A stretch of DNA of 64,000 nt, from assembly GCF_040802235.1 (NCBI RefSeq), contig NC_133169.1:46755034-46819033 (forward strand). Reading direction: 5' to 3'. Below, one piece after another: positions 31,423 to 42,175 of the stretch; positions within the stretch are counted from its first letter, which is position 1; every line of letters starts with the position of its first letter. The position numbers and the translations under genes were made by a program. The stretch is from Manis javanica. Its lineage: Eukaryota; Chordata; Mammalia; Pholidota; Manidae. The notes under the pieces are model-generated. The model had not been told where the DNA came from and ran no database searches. It saw only the letters and a program-made list of their open reading frames with translations.

Positions 31423-31850
31423 TTACTCTGATTGAGAAAGAATTATTGGCCAGGTTGGATGAATGTAGGTAAAGAAGGAATTCATTAGAGAAAGAATATA
31501 AAGGAATGGTATCAGCCTTGTAGGCAGCTGAGAGCAGGAGAATGCAGAGGTGTAGGGGGAAGCTTTTCTAAACATTTTCTTGGTGTAGGGCAGAATCCCT
31601 TGCCATCTCTTATAGCCAGGATCACTTGGTGTCCTGTGTCTGATTGGATTTGTACTGCATGGGGACCAGCCCCTACCACCCCAGGATTTGAGGAACCATG
31701 GAGCACAGGTTGGAGTGAGATTATGTTCTGAGAACTTCCCAAAGAGGGGATAAGCAACTCTTGTCTTCCTTAGCAGGCTAATGCCCCAAATGAATAAGAT
31801 GTATTCCAAGACACTTTGGAATGTCAATTTCCTTATATGATCAGCAAAGT
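31423..31850 (-). repeat. Interspersed repeat, copy A (LTR-related?)
   Basis: The reverse complement matches 41800-42160 in order: TTTGGGAAG(T/C)TCTCAGA, CTCACTCCA, CCAAGTGA(T/C)CCTGGCT, CCCTA(C/T)ACCAAGA, CTCAGC(T/C)GCC, CAATAATTCTTTCTC...AAGAACTCTCCCC-like. The 134-aa frame across it is repeat-derived, because the other copy shares it only in pieces. Family not identified. Confidence 0.65.
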
Positions 31851-33640
31851 CATTTGCTGTTTTGCAGTGTTAACTACCTGAGAAGGAATTTAGTGAAGCA
31901 TACAATTACGCTGATGCAGGTACTCTCCGTTCCTTATAATGCCTTGTGATTGTTACCTATCTTCACCTGAGATATAAATTATTCCTACAGATAAAATGAT
32001 CAATTCAGATTTGCACCAGTGTTTGTTGTAACTCCATGGACTATCAATAGAATTCATGGTCAATTAGACCTTTGCAAGTGTTAAGTTTTCCTATTTTTTT
32101 TATGATTGGATAGGATAGTATCTGTGCAACAACATCCAGAAAGTGGTAACAAATGGCAGCACTGTAATATACAATAATACTAAGAGGGTAACTGACATCA
32201 GAATTTGTAGCTCACTTCTGTCTAATCCTGGAGCCAAGTGTGCAGCACTCAGATGAAAGGGACAGATCCTGTCTTCAACTGAAGGACCATCAGAACTAGA
32301 CATTGTGTTGTTAGATAAATTATAGATTACTTATTTAAAGTGTTACTTTCTAAGACATTGGTAATTGTAAAAATGCTGAAGAGTTCTGTAGTGACCTGAG
32401 TAGACCATGTTCCCCTTAATATTACACATGTTCCACCTTAAAATGTCAATATTGTACCTGGAACTCTGTTGCTGAAAACCAGTGCCTGTCACATTATATG
32501 TTTATGGTGAGGGACTGGCTTACATATTAAGTCTTATGGTGTTTTTCTCACTGTGTAGTTCACCCATGAATTTCTAAACCAAAATACATGATTTTTCCCA
32601 ATTTTTAGTCTTTGTGTGAAGTAGTGAGGATTAAGGTTAGAAGAAGTTGGGCCAGAAATCACTTTCAGTGTCTAAGTTATTAATTCTTAAATTAAGGCTC
32701 ATTTTTTTCTGCCCAGCTCTAAAGTACAGCAAAATGAATACCAATTTTTAGGATGAAACATGATGGCTTATCTTTTGCTAATATATGATTATGCTATTGC
32801 CATTTGGTATACCTTGGTCCCAGATGAGTGGTCTTATTGCTAAGGTTTTTACTGAAAATTTCATCAAGGTTATCTAAAAAAAATAAATAAAAATAGTGGA
32901 TTAATTAGTGAGCATTTCTCATACCAGTCATAGTCAAGAAGATCCAAGTGTACACTATGATCTCTTCATCCTCCCCCAAGGCCTACTACTGTGAAAATAT
33001 GAGCAAATGTCCAACACCTGCAAAAGGCCCATGGGTGTTATGTTAATACAAATGGGAGCCTCTGTCCTACATGCCACATGTAGAGTTTGTAGACTTCTGG
33101 CCACTGTGCCCTGTGTGGTGATGGCCATCCAAAAGCCACGCAGTGGATGCACTATATATTTGGGAGAGCAGCTTATTCATATAAAATTCTTGGCAAAGGG
33201 AATGAGGTAGAAATTAAATGAAGGTAAATATAGATAGTACATTTAGTATAATTTTCTTAATCAAATTCCTTGGGAATTGTAGGCAGATGCTGGACTCTTA
33301 TCAAGGAGGAAATAAGTATGCTAAGACTAATATGAGGGTGAGGGTCTTTATGAGTGTCATAGTTAAGGAGTAACAAGTGACTGAAAGGGATTCAAAATCT
33401 TAACAGAGAAGGAAGAAAATAGCTAAGGAAATAAAGACCAAGAGGACTGAGTTTACAGCATGATGATTTGTAGCTACTATCACCTGTATTTTGTTCAGTT
33501 ATTGCTTGTAAAAGGATTCTACCTTATTTACTTTTCTACAATTTCTGGATGTATTGTTTGGAAACTGACTTCTTTCGAAGGATTGTTCTTAATAATTAAT
33601 AATGTTCAGTTTGAGTCCCATAGCAAGGACAACTTTCTGA
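31851..33640. other. Intergenic
   Basis: No gene recognised. Around 32930-33150 a less AT-rich block (minus frame 33152-32955) might be an old retroelement scrap, unassigned. Confidence 0.5.
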
Positions 33641-33689
33641 TTTTATTCAAGGATGGCTTATATTTAATTTCAAAGGATGGATCTAAGGA
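33641..33689 (+). repeat. 49-bp segment repeated at 29592-29640
   Basis: One mismatch over 49 bases with the copy inside ERV-L copy 2, same orientation, 4 kb away. Confidence 0.9.
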
Positions 33690-34290
33690 GCCACCTCTGG
33701 GTTTTCTTACTGCACAGTTTAACAGGCCCAGCAGCTGCCCTTCCCAGTGGGCTGAAGCCTGCCTTTCCCAAGGTTCTAGATGAGCAGGACTCCTTGCAGG
33801 GCTCTGGTTTACTTCTTTCCTCAGAAGCTGTTTCTTATTGTTAGCCTTATTTTACACCTGTGACGGCTGAGTGTATTGAAAAATATCAAATGCTACCTTC
33901 AGCTTGTTTAATACTCTTTCCTCATTTTACCCATTTTGTCTTGTATTTTATTAAAAGCAGGATAGAAGAAATTAGGCTGTATTTTTAACACAGCATAGAC
34001 ATATTCTTCATTATATTTTCCACATTCTGCATAAAAGAGTGTTACTAAACTTTCTGACACTACGTAATGAAGTTGGTACTTTCATTTCCACTTCCCTTTA
34101 ATCCCTAAGTGACAGTTTTTTCCGACTCCATGGCATTTCTGTTAATGGTTTCATCAGGCACTTGGCACTTTAACTCCTGCTTCTCCAAGTCTTCTTTCTG
34201 AGTTCAAAGAATTTCCTGCTTAGATTTTTTACTTAGGACGTTGTCCCACTTTCAGTTACCAAAACCTTTACTAAATATAAATGGATGCCT
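33690..34290. other. Intergenic
   Basis: AT-rich; no feature I can support. Confidence 0.55.
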
Positions 34291-34299
34291 AAAAAATAT

Positions 34300-34720
34300 C
34301 CCCAGAACTTTATGGTTTCAAGTAAATGTTTATTATTTCATTATTTCTGTAGATCAGAAAACCAGGAGCAGCTTCTCTGAGTGATTCTTCCTCAAGATTT
34401 CCCACAAGATTGAAGTCATGCTATTGGCTGCCTCCTCATCCATAGCTTCTAGTGGCACAGGAGGAGTGTGCGTGTAACTGTGCAACAGGTCCCTGGACTG
34501 GCCACGGGGACCTGTGGGCTTCTCCTCAAGACCCAGCATCGGGTTCAGTTGGGCTGGCCGGTGCCAGAACAGGGGGAGTGCCCGGCACGGCTCCCGTGTT
34601 TGGTTAGTACTTGACGTCGATGTGCCATCCCATCGCTTATACTGTGTTTCATCTGTGACAAGTAACTCAGTAAGTTCAGGGCCCACTTCTCAGGGGAGGG
34701 ACTGACCCAGGGCGTCAATA
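34300..34720. repeat. Ancient interspersed repeat (MER/MLT-like)
   Basis: GTTTATTATTTCATTATTTCTGTAGATCAGAAA, then CAGGAGCAGCTTCTCTGAGTGATTCTTCC and GATTGAAGTCATGCTATTGGCTG, resembles a widespread old mammalian repeat that begins near a TTTATTATTTC/CTGTGGGTCAGG pattern. Subfamily uncertain. Open frames across it are incidental. Confidence 0.4.
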
Positions 34721-34889
34721 CCAATAGCTGATGCTTATTGTGGGCCCCGTGTTTTCAGAGCACCTACCTGAATAACCAGGGAACCCCATTCAAAACGCAT
34801 TTAAAACAATTTCAAGACACTGGACACTGTACAACAAAGGACAAAAATTTTCAAGAGACTTCAGGCAAGTGAGTCAAGACCACAGTTGC

Positions 34890-35600
34890 CCTAGCTGATG
34901 GCCGTGAGAAGCCTGGGCCTCTGGGAGAACCTTGGGGGAAGTGGGATCTTGGTTGAATCCATTGAAGTCATGACTCGGTGAGATGGAAGCTGTATTCTGG
35001 GCAGATCAAGCTGGATACGTTTCAGAATCCCAGGTAGTAGTGGTCTACAGGGAATAATGCTGGAAATCTGCACATGCACTGGGGGGCACTGCCAAAGGTC
35101 AGTGGAGGGGCTACTGACTCGGATGAGAGCAGAGTGCCAGGTGCTAACACGGGCCGGGGACTGTGCCTGTGCCTGACAGCTGACATGGGAAACCTCGTCA
35201 TTCAGAAGACACTCGGTAGACTGTTCAGGAGACATTTGCATCAGGATAACCCTCTTCCAGTACATCTCATAAACCTCAAGGGATGACAGGAAGGCAATAA
35301 AGGGATTCTGAATAGTTAAATTGTGCACCTGAACAATGCAAGGTATCTTTAGTGGAATACAAAATAATACTAACATGGTTAAATTCCCAATATCTGGCAC
35401 CCAATCAACAATTATCAGGCACTCAAACATGGAGAAAAATTCAAAACATGGAGAGTAAAAAAATCCATGAAAACAGATGTAAGCCAGAAGCAGATGTTAC
35501 AATTAGAAAACAAGTGAGTCACTTAAAGGTAACTAGTGACACGAAGAGTATAAACAACCAAAATGGCACTTGAGGAAATAAAAATAGCAATTTTCTAATA
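34890..35600 (+). mobile_element. Possible L1/HAL1 5' region relic
   Basis: CCCAATATCTGGCACCCAATCAACAATTATCAGGC...ATGGAGAAAAATTC...ACAGATGTAAGCCAGAAGC follows wording seen upstream of ORF1 in old L1/HAL1 elements. The preceding roughly 400 bp is GC-richer. The 179-aa minus frame 35430-34891 is antisense to it and matches no protein I know. Confidence 0.35.
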
Positions 35601-35649
35601 TGAAAATAACACGACATTGTGTGTTCCTTGAGGAACTCCTTTTGGTTTC

Positions 35650-36224
35650 CCAGACCTAATTCCAGTGTGTGTGCACGCATGTGTGCGTGTGTGTGTGTGA
35701 GATGGAGGGAACCTTCCCTGGAACAATGCCAAGCAATTTTGAACACTGGCATGGTGTCTGAGAACTCAACTCTATTCTGATGCTTTCGGCCCAGAGACAG
35801 CTCCCGATTCCCCAGGGTAGAGGCTCCATCCTGCAGGACTGCCCTCCACCCCCCCCACCCCCACTCCACACGCTGGTCACAAGCTCCAGGCAGTTTCCTG
35901 TGCTTCCAACCTACCACCTACATTTTGGAGGTTCCCACGGACTCCCCCTCAGGCTCAATTGACTTTCTGGAGCTGCTCACACAACTCAGGGAAACACATG
36001 AACCACTCTAATAAGGATTCCTTAAAGGATGCAGGTTAACAGCCAGATGGAGAGACATAGGGAAGGTCCCAAATAAAGCAGCTTCTATCCTCGTGGAGCT
36101 CAGGGCCTGTTTCGGTGGCCCGCAGCGGTGCTCTGGTCCCCCAGGCATGGGAGCTCTCCGATGGACAGGCAGGTCGCAAGAGAGAGGGGTCTGCTCTTCT
36201 CACAGGCTTTGTGAGCACCTCATT
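35650..36224. repeat. Ancient interspersed repeat with GT tract
   Basis: Contains a (GT)n tract, GGAACAATGCCAAGCAATTTTGAACACTGG, then GACTTTCTGGAGCTGCTCACAC...ACATGAACCACTCTAATAAGGAT and AACAGCCAGATGGAGAGACATAGGG. It is a conserved-looking old repeat of unidentified subfamily. Its first 100 bp recur at 36830-36932. Confidence 0.45.
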
Positions 36225-36800
36225 GCATAGGATATTGGTCCATAGTTTCTGTTATTGTAATAGCTTTATCTTTTTCACTATAAGGGCAATGTTGACCTTA
36301 TAAAATGGTTTGGAAAATATTCCTTCATATTTAATTAGGTTTGTATAGGATTTGATAGTATGTATTTCTTAATGTTTGGTGGACTTTGCTAGTGAAATTG
36401 ATGAGATCTGGACACTTCTTGTGTGAATATGTTTTTTACATACAATTTAATTTGAGAATTATAAGAACTTGCTGTATATCTATTGTTAAGTGAGTTTTGG
36501 AAGTTTAAGTCTTTCAAGGATGAATCCATCACAATGAAGATCTCAGTGTCACACTGAAGTTATCAATGTGGGCATAAACTTCTTCACAATATTCTGTATT
36601 ATCCTTTAAAACATTATAGACTATGATATCACTTTTCTCATTTCAGATATAATAATTGTGTCTTTCTGTTTTTTCCTTGGATATTCACTCCAAAGATTGT
36701 CAATGTTTTTGATGTTTCAAAGTAACAATTTTGGTTTCATTAATTTTCTCTATTTTATTTCTGTTTCCTACATAATTAATTCTTATATTTATATTTATTA
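36225..36800 (-). mobile_element. Old L1 ORF2 fragment
   Basis: On + it reads as inverted, degraded ORF2: GATATTGGTCCATAGTTTCTG, TTGACCTTATAAAATGG, TTTGGAAAATATTCCTTC, GTCTTTCAAGGATGAATCCATC, then CTCATTTCAGATATAATAATTG, TTTCTGTTTTTTCCTTGG and ATTAATTTTCTCTATTTTATTT. This follows the L1 EN-RT linker order seen in L1-C (61625-62200). Confidence 0.7.
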
Positions 36801-36829
36801 TTTCTTTCCTTATGCTTGTCTGATTTCAA

Positions 36830-36932
36830 TCCTGATTCCAATGTGTGTTCACACATGCATGTGTGTGTGTGTGTGTGAGAGAGAGATGGGGGAGTGCCTT
36901 CCCTGGAACAATATCAAGCAATTTTGAACACT
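36830..36932. repeat. Second copy of the GT-tract repeat start
   Basis: CCAATGTGTGTTCACACATGC, then (GT)n, AGATGGGGGAGTGCCTTCCCTGGAACAATATCAAGCAATTTTGAACACTGG matches 35655-35756 in the same orientation. Confidence 0.75.
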
Positions 36933-36989
36933 GGGTTTAAATTTCTCTTTTTATGTAGTGTCTTAACATATATTTTGAGAATATTTATG

Positions 36990-37460
36990 GGAGACTTTTG
37001 TTTATAATTTTCATATTTAAAAAATTAGTACATATGTATTTCATTGCTTTCACTGTACAGTTTATGCATTTTCACACAAATGTAGATTTTTCACTACAAA
37101 TATTCAGAACAGAGCATATAACAATTCCCAAACTTCATATCTCTGCAGCTATGTTCTCAGTCTCCCTTCGCCTATACCCTTTAAAAACACTATTCTATTT
37201 ATTCCAAGAATGTCAGAGGAATGGAATAATATACTCTGTGGCCTTTTGATATTGGCTTTTTTTCCCACTCAGCTAATTAATATCTTTGGGATTCAGCCAA
37301 TCTGCCACTCTCCAGTTCTTTTAAAACCTGCTTTTCATTCCATCCTGTGGCTGTACTACAATTTGTTTACCTGTTGAGAACATTTGAAGTGCTTCTTTTT
37401 AATGGATGTGAATAAAGCTGTTATGAACTTTCCTGTTTTTATGAGATCATACATTACTGC
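36990..37460 (-). mobile_element. Old L1 3' UTR fragment
   Basis: On +: TTCACTGTACAGTTTATGCATTTTCACACAAATG, TAACAATTCCCAAACTTC, GGAATAATATACTCTGTGGCC, TTTTCATTCCATCCTGTGGCTGTACTAC and AATAAAGCTGTTATGAAC. This is a standard inverted L1 (medium age) 3' UTR layout. Confidence 0.65.
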
Positions 37461-37900
37461 TTCTCTAAGAATAAAAGACCAGGAATCAAAATTTATGGCC
37501 ATATGTGGCTATATGTATACATTTATTAGAAACAAGCAAAATTGTATGTAACCCAGAATACCATTGTGCATTCATTCAGCAAGACAAGTGAATTATATTA
37601 ATTCCAAATTCTCATCCTCATTTGATGTAGCGATAACTTTAATGAGCCAGTACATGTGCAGAGGCACATTATTATGGTATTTATTTGGACAATTTACCAC
37701 TAATGCTGTTGAACATGTGTTTCATGTGATTATACATAATATTCATCATATTTGATTAAACATTTTATGAAGTTTTTGTCCTTTTTTATATGGTTGTTTG
37801 AGTTTTTAATTTAATTAAATTTTCTTTAATTAACTTTTTAGATAATCTGGGTAAAGTCCTCTTTAAAAATATATGCATGTATCTTATATATATGAAATTC
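37461..37900. other. Intergenic AT-rich DNA
   Basis: No supported feature. Confidence 0.5.
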
Positions 37901-37904
37901 TAGT

Positions 37905-38290
37905 TATTTATGTATTTATTCATTTATTTTTATTGAAGTATAGTTGGTATACAATGTTATATTGGTTTCAAGTATACAGAAAAGTGATCCAACAGTTATA
38001 TAAAATATTAAACCCACATCCCAACTACTGTAGCTACTGTCAGCAGGGAAAGATATTACAGAACTCTTGACTATATTCTCCATGTTGCACTTCCATCCCC
38101 ATGACCAAAGCATATTTATTTCAACCTATATTTTGATTGAGATTTTCTGTATCTTTATCTTCCCTACAAATCCCACACACCCACCCCAACCCCTCCCCCA
38201 TGGAACCACCTATCATTACTCAGTGTTTGAGTCTACTGCTTGTTTCGTTTTATTTCTACATTTTAATTGTGCCCCACAGAAGTTGCATTT
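37905..38290 (-). mobile_element. L1 3' UTR fragment
   Basis: TTTTATTGAAGTATAGTTGGTATACAATGTTATATTGGTTTCAAG, ATCCAACAGTTATA and TATTCTCCATGTTGCACTTCCATCCCCATGACC: inverted L1 3' UTR, with the last phrases also at 47898-47940 in the opposite orientation. Confidence 0.8.
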
Positions 38291-38790
38291 AACCAAACAA
38301 TTCTTCTCTTCCTATAATGTCTGCTAAAGAACAAAGACAAATGGGGAGAGAAACTACACATATAAGAATATGCTTACTGAGTTAATATAACCTAATTTTC
38401 TATTCAGTGTAAAATAATAAATGTAGACCATACATGCTGTCAAATCCACCCCCCTGGTAATTGCCAAACTTTGTCTCCTCCCTAAGTCTCTGTAACAATG
38501 GTACCTAAAACTTTCCTCTTGAATAAAATTAAAGATTTTTTATCCTCTAGGAGACATCTGAGAATTATCTTTCTAATTTCCTCTTTTGTGATGCAAAACA
38601 CTATCAAGGATGAACAGATTGCTATAAAGTTAAATCATTCAAACTAACTTGATAAAAAAGTGAATTTCCCTTGGTGTAGAAAGTCTTCAGTTACTTCTGT
38701 TATTTAACTAGACCACAATTAATTAAAACAAGGAAATAACCAAAGGAGAACTAAGCCATGTGTCCAGTGAGAGAACAATGGGTAAGAAAA
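38291..38790. other. Intergenic AT-rich DNA
   Basis: No supported feature. Confidence 0.5.
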
Positions 38791-39175
38791 ATGGGTATGT
38801 ACCTGCAACAGAATATTATTCGGCCTCAAAAAATGAATTCTAACACATCCTACAACATGGATGAACCTTGAGAACTATGGTTAAGTGAAATAAGCCAGCC
38901 ATAAAAAGGCAAATTCTAAAGGCGATCTATATGAGGTACCCAGAAAGTCAAATTCATAGAGACAAAAATTAGAATGTTTGTTGCTAGGGACAGAGCACAG
39001 GTGGAAATGGAAAGAAGTGGTTTAATGGGTATACAGAATTCCAGTTTTGCAACATGCTCAAGTTCTGGGTATCAGTTGCATAATAATGTGAATCTAAGTA
39101 ACAGTACCAATATATACACTTAAAAATGTTTGAATGTGAATTTAATGTTATAGATATATGACAATTAAAAAACAG
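38790..39175 (+). mobile_element. Old L1 3' end
   Basis: ACAGAATATTATTCGGCCTCAAAAAATGAATTC, ACAACATGGATGAACCTTGAGAAC, GTGAAATAAGCCAGCCA, then GGGTATACAGAATTCCAGTTTTGC and ATATATACACTTAAAAATG. ORF2 C-terminus passes into 3' UTR, plus strand, diverged. Confidence 0.8.
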
Positions 39176-39474
39176 TCTGTTTTTTTTGTAAAACTCACAA
39201 AACACTGCTTGCTCCAAAGTGATTGGACAATAAAAATTCTACAAGTTATTTCCTGAACTAATTTGGTGGCACCTACATATTAAACTTTGTGTCATGTAGG
39301 ATAAGTGGAAAGGGTAACATAGAACACAAAAATGAGAAATTTATACATTAATTACTCAGATACCAAGATAGATATTTTGGAGTAAACAGTCTAATATACA
39401 AAACCTTGACAAGCAGTTATTTTATAGATGTTTGGATCTCAATGACATCGGGATGAACCTGAAATGGATCTGTA

Positions 39475-40404
39475 CTAACCTCCTGAATAATATTTCCTTA
39501 ATATTACTTTCATTACTGCTTCCTTTACCTGTGTGTTTCTAAGACTGTAGATAATGGGATTCAAGAATGGAGGAACTATTGTATAACATAGAGTAAGAAT
39601 CACTCCCTGGAGAATGTCAGAGGCTCCTGAAGGCCTTAGGTACACAGAGCTGGTGGAACTGAGGAAGACAGACACCACCAGAATGTGAGGGACACAGGTG
39701 GAGAAGGCCTTTCCTCTCTCCTTGACTGGAAACTTCAACACAGTCGAAAATATGTAAATATATGACACAGTGATAAACATAAAAGACCCACAACCAATCA
39801 ATAGGGCAGAAACAACAAGTAATATAAAGTTGTTGAAGGTGTCAGAGCAGGAGAGGCTCAGCAGAGAAGGGATGTCACAGAAGAACTGATGGACCACATT
39901 GTACTTGCAGAAGGACAGCCGGAATGTGTTCCCTGTGTGCACACCTGCATAGATGAGGCCACTGAGCAGGGAGACCAGTGTTGTCCAGACACAGAATTGG
40001 TGGGTTATGATGACGGGGTAGTGGAGGGGCTGGCAGATGGCCACATAGCGGTCACAGGCCATGATGGTGAGGAACAGGAGCTCCACATACATACAATAAA
40101 TGACCAGGAAGATCTGAGCTGCACAGCCAGCCACTGAAATGGCCCTGTTGTCAGTGAGGGAGTTGACACAGGCACTGGGGACAGTGACAGAAACATAGCA
40201 CATGTCTAAGATGGACAGGTTCCTGAGGAAGAAGTACATGGGTGTGTGAAGGTTCTGGTCAAGTGTGGTGGCAGTGATGATAAGAATGTTCCCTGTGAGG
40301 GTGGCCAGGTACATCAGAAGGAATAGCAGGGAGAGCAGAAGCCTTAGCTCCCACTTCTCAGCAAAGCCCGTGAGGAGAAACTCAGTCACTGTAGAATTAG
40401 CCAT
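39475..40404 (-). CDS. Intact olfactory receptor, OR14-like (309 aa)
   Basis: A G-protein-coupled odorant receptor expected in olfactory sensory neuron cilia, signalling through Golf/adenylyl cyclase. Single coding exon. I choose ATG 40404 (MANSTVTEF), which gives 309 residues, the usual OR length; the longer frame from 40473 reads through the upstream splice acceptor. Visible: N-glycosylation site N3-S-T; GN at 38-39 in TM1; PMYFFL 55-60; TM3 Cys94; MACDRYVAIC 115-124 intact; loop-2 cysteines near 166, 176 and 186; SY 214-215; KAFSTCVPH 232-240; PPFLNPIIY 278-286 in TM7; basic C-tail KVILRKYYSGG. No disabling lesion seen. Paralogues at 4250-5183 and 51075-52009 are broken. Family OR14 is from overall resemblance; the exact member and ligand are unknown. 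Confidence 0.93.
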   Translation of the reverse strand: MANSTVTEFLLTGFAEKWELRLLLSLLFLLMYLATLTGNILIITATTLDQNLHTPMYFFLRNLSILDMCYVSVTVPSACVNSLTDNRAISVAGCAAQIFLVIYCMYVELLFLTIMACDRYVAICQPLHYPVIITHQFCVWTTLVSLLSGLIYAGVHTGNTFRLSFCKYNVVHQFFCDIPSLLSLSCSDTFNNFILLVVSALLIGCGSFMFITVSYIYIFSTVLKFPVKERGKAFSTCVPHILVVSVFLSSTSSVYLRPSGASDILQGVILTLCYTIVPPFLNPIIYSLRNTQVKEAVMKVILRKYYSGG

Positions 40405-40423
40405 TTCTTGAAGTGCTGGCTGA

Positions 40424-40450
40424 TCTGGAAAACAAAAGGAGTAAACCATG
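40424..40450 (-). promoter_or_regulatory. Splice acceptor of the intact OR coding exon
   Basis: The minus strand reads TTTACTCCTTTTGTTTTCCAG|A, with AG at 40426-40425, 20 bases before the ATG: a strong pyrimidine tract and acceptor. ORs typically carry one or more upstream non-coding exons spliced here. It supports ATG 40404 as the true start. Confidence 0.7.
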
Positions 40451-40659
40451 AAACATACGATTCCTAAAACCATTTAGGATATCACCTTGAATATTTTCCT
40501 TAAAAGAGTTTTTCTTCTAATTCATAAAATTGTCCCCCTGAGTCTAGGAAAGGTCCGTCATTAGTCTTGGTCTTCTCGGCTTATCACCACTACTGAGTAG
40601 GTAACATGGAACGTGGTGTGGACAGGAATGCTGAGTTCCCCTGTTGGGTTATGATGTTA

Positions 40660-40728
40660 ACCTGCAAGGCTGCTGCCATTCACTTCCACTATCACTCAAA
40701 TGAATCCCTTCCTTACACTCGTCTTATG
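40660..40728 (+). repeat. Fragment of the 41.8-kb repeat
   Basis: AAGGCTGCTGCCATTCACTTCCACTATCACTCAAATGAATCCCTTCCTTACACTCGTC closely matches 42037-42100, same strand. Confidence 0.85.
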
Positions 40729-40834
40729 GTGCTAAGCAATATCCAGCTCACAAGGTTTATTATTTTACTGAAGTTTTATTTAGTTCATATATATGTAAAG
40801 TCTTCAAGCAGATTAAATTTTCAATGAGCTTTTG

Positions 40835-40945
40835 TTGAACTCTAGCTGATATACAATATTTTATTGGTTTCATTTATACAGCATAATGATTTGACATTTA
40901 TCTACATTATTAAATGCTCACCCCAATAAGTGTAGTTAAATGCTT
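40835..40945 (-). mobile_element. Short L1 3' UTR fragment
   Basis: TTTGTTGAACTCTAGCTGATATACAATATTTTATTGGTTTC and CACCCCAATAAGTGTAGTT are inverted L1 3' UTR phrases (compare 37925-37965 and 15150-15200). Confidence 0.6.
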
Positions 40946-41182
40946 TATTAAGAGTTGGACATTATATTCATCCTGGATATTGACACACAGTTGAGATTTA
41001 ACTCATTGCTTTTTAAAATATGATCTGTGGTTCAAAAGCCCATAATTGCTTCAAAATGACCTGCAAAACTGAGCACAAAATTACCCTAAAGACTTCCCCT
41101 GCTGTTAAACTCAACTTTAATGATGCTATTGATGTAAGGCAGGGATGTGGGACAAGCATCATGGTTAACTTTTCCTGCCTAT

Positions 41183-41735
41183 TGTGAGATATGAACAGTA
41201 TAGTAAGAGCAGGAAATATTTCATCTTAAATCTAAGATTCCATTTTAAAAGTGAGGAAGTTAGGAAGTAAGATTCCTAACATATTCTTTAGCAAAGAGAC
41301 AATAACTCAATCCACTTTGGGGGTAGGGTGGGTGGTCTTGATTGATATATTCCTAGGGAGAAGCTGTTATCCTGAAGAGGAACTGAGCAATATCTTGTGT
41401 TAATTTTGTAGAATTACCTGGAGGACTGATAATAGAAAAGACTTAACATCTCCCACCAGAGATGAGCATTTTGAGACCACTTTACAAGTCTATACCCCTT
41501 AGACCTTTGAAAAATATTTAGAAGACAGAAACCCCAGTCTTTTAGCTCACCTCCTGTCTGAGGACACCACACCTTTTCTCTAAGTACATAACTTTAAATA
41601 AAGCTTTCTCACTGCTCAACTTTATTGTGTTTTGTTTCTGCTTTTCCAGTGGTAAGCGTCTTTGTTTCTTTCTACTTCATTCTATTTCTAAGTCTCACTT
41701 CGTCTCTGCTTTACCGCTGGTAAGCAGGGATGGGC
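41183..41735 (+). repeat. Retroviral-type LTR (solo or partial)
   Basis: Begins TGTGAGATATGAACAG. Late in the block are CTCCTGTCTGAGGACACCAC, AATAAAGC at 41597 and a pyrimidine-rich R/U5-like stretch (GTCTTTGTTTCTTTCTAC, CTTCGTCTCTGC). The arrangement of U3, poly(A) signal and U5 fits an ERV1-type LTR. No internal genes adjoin it; the next 430 bp is the repeat at 41740. Boundaries approximate. Confidence 0.5.
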
Positions 41736-41739
41736 TTCA

Positions 41740-42175
41740 GAGAGCTCAGACTTGGACCTGCGCATCCCGGTCTCCTGGGTGACCCGGATGGAGCTGCAGC
41801 TGCGGGAGCTGCCTGGAAACCCCCTTCCTTTGGGAAGCTCTCAGAGCATCATCTCACTCCATCCCGCCCTCTGTACCTCGCCACACTGGGGGCTGATCTC
41901 CAGGCAGTGCAGATGCAGGCAGACGGAACGCCAAGTGACCCTGGCTTTGGGAGACAGCAAATGAATGTGCCCTATACCAAGATAATGTTCGGCAAACTTT
42001 ATCTCAGTCCCTGTACAGTTTCTTGTTCTCAGCCGCCTGCGAGGCTGCTGCCATTCACTTCTACTCTCGCTCAAATGAATCCCTTCCTTACACTCGTCCG
42101 ACCTGCTCAAGAATTCCTTCTTGTTCAGAGTCAAGAACTCTCCCCATCCCAGCTGAGAGACCACCCTAGATGCAG
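41740..42175 (+). repeat. Interspersed repeat, copy B (LTR-related?)
   Basis: Inverse of 31423-31850, and it contains the segment copied at 40660-40728. Protein-like agreement exists between copies (FGKLSEHHLTP / FGKFSEHNLTP; TPSDPG), so it may be retroviral leader or gag-like DNA that follows the adjacent LTR, but I cannot identify it. Confidence 0.6.

Noticed and set aside
34891-35430. 179-aa open frame on the minus strand
   Set aside because: No motifs, no domain wording, cysteines and prolines scattered; it overlaps an old L1/HAL1-like region in antisense. Treated as chance.
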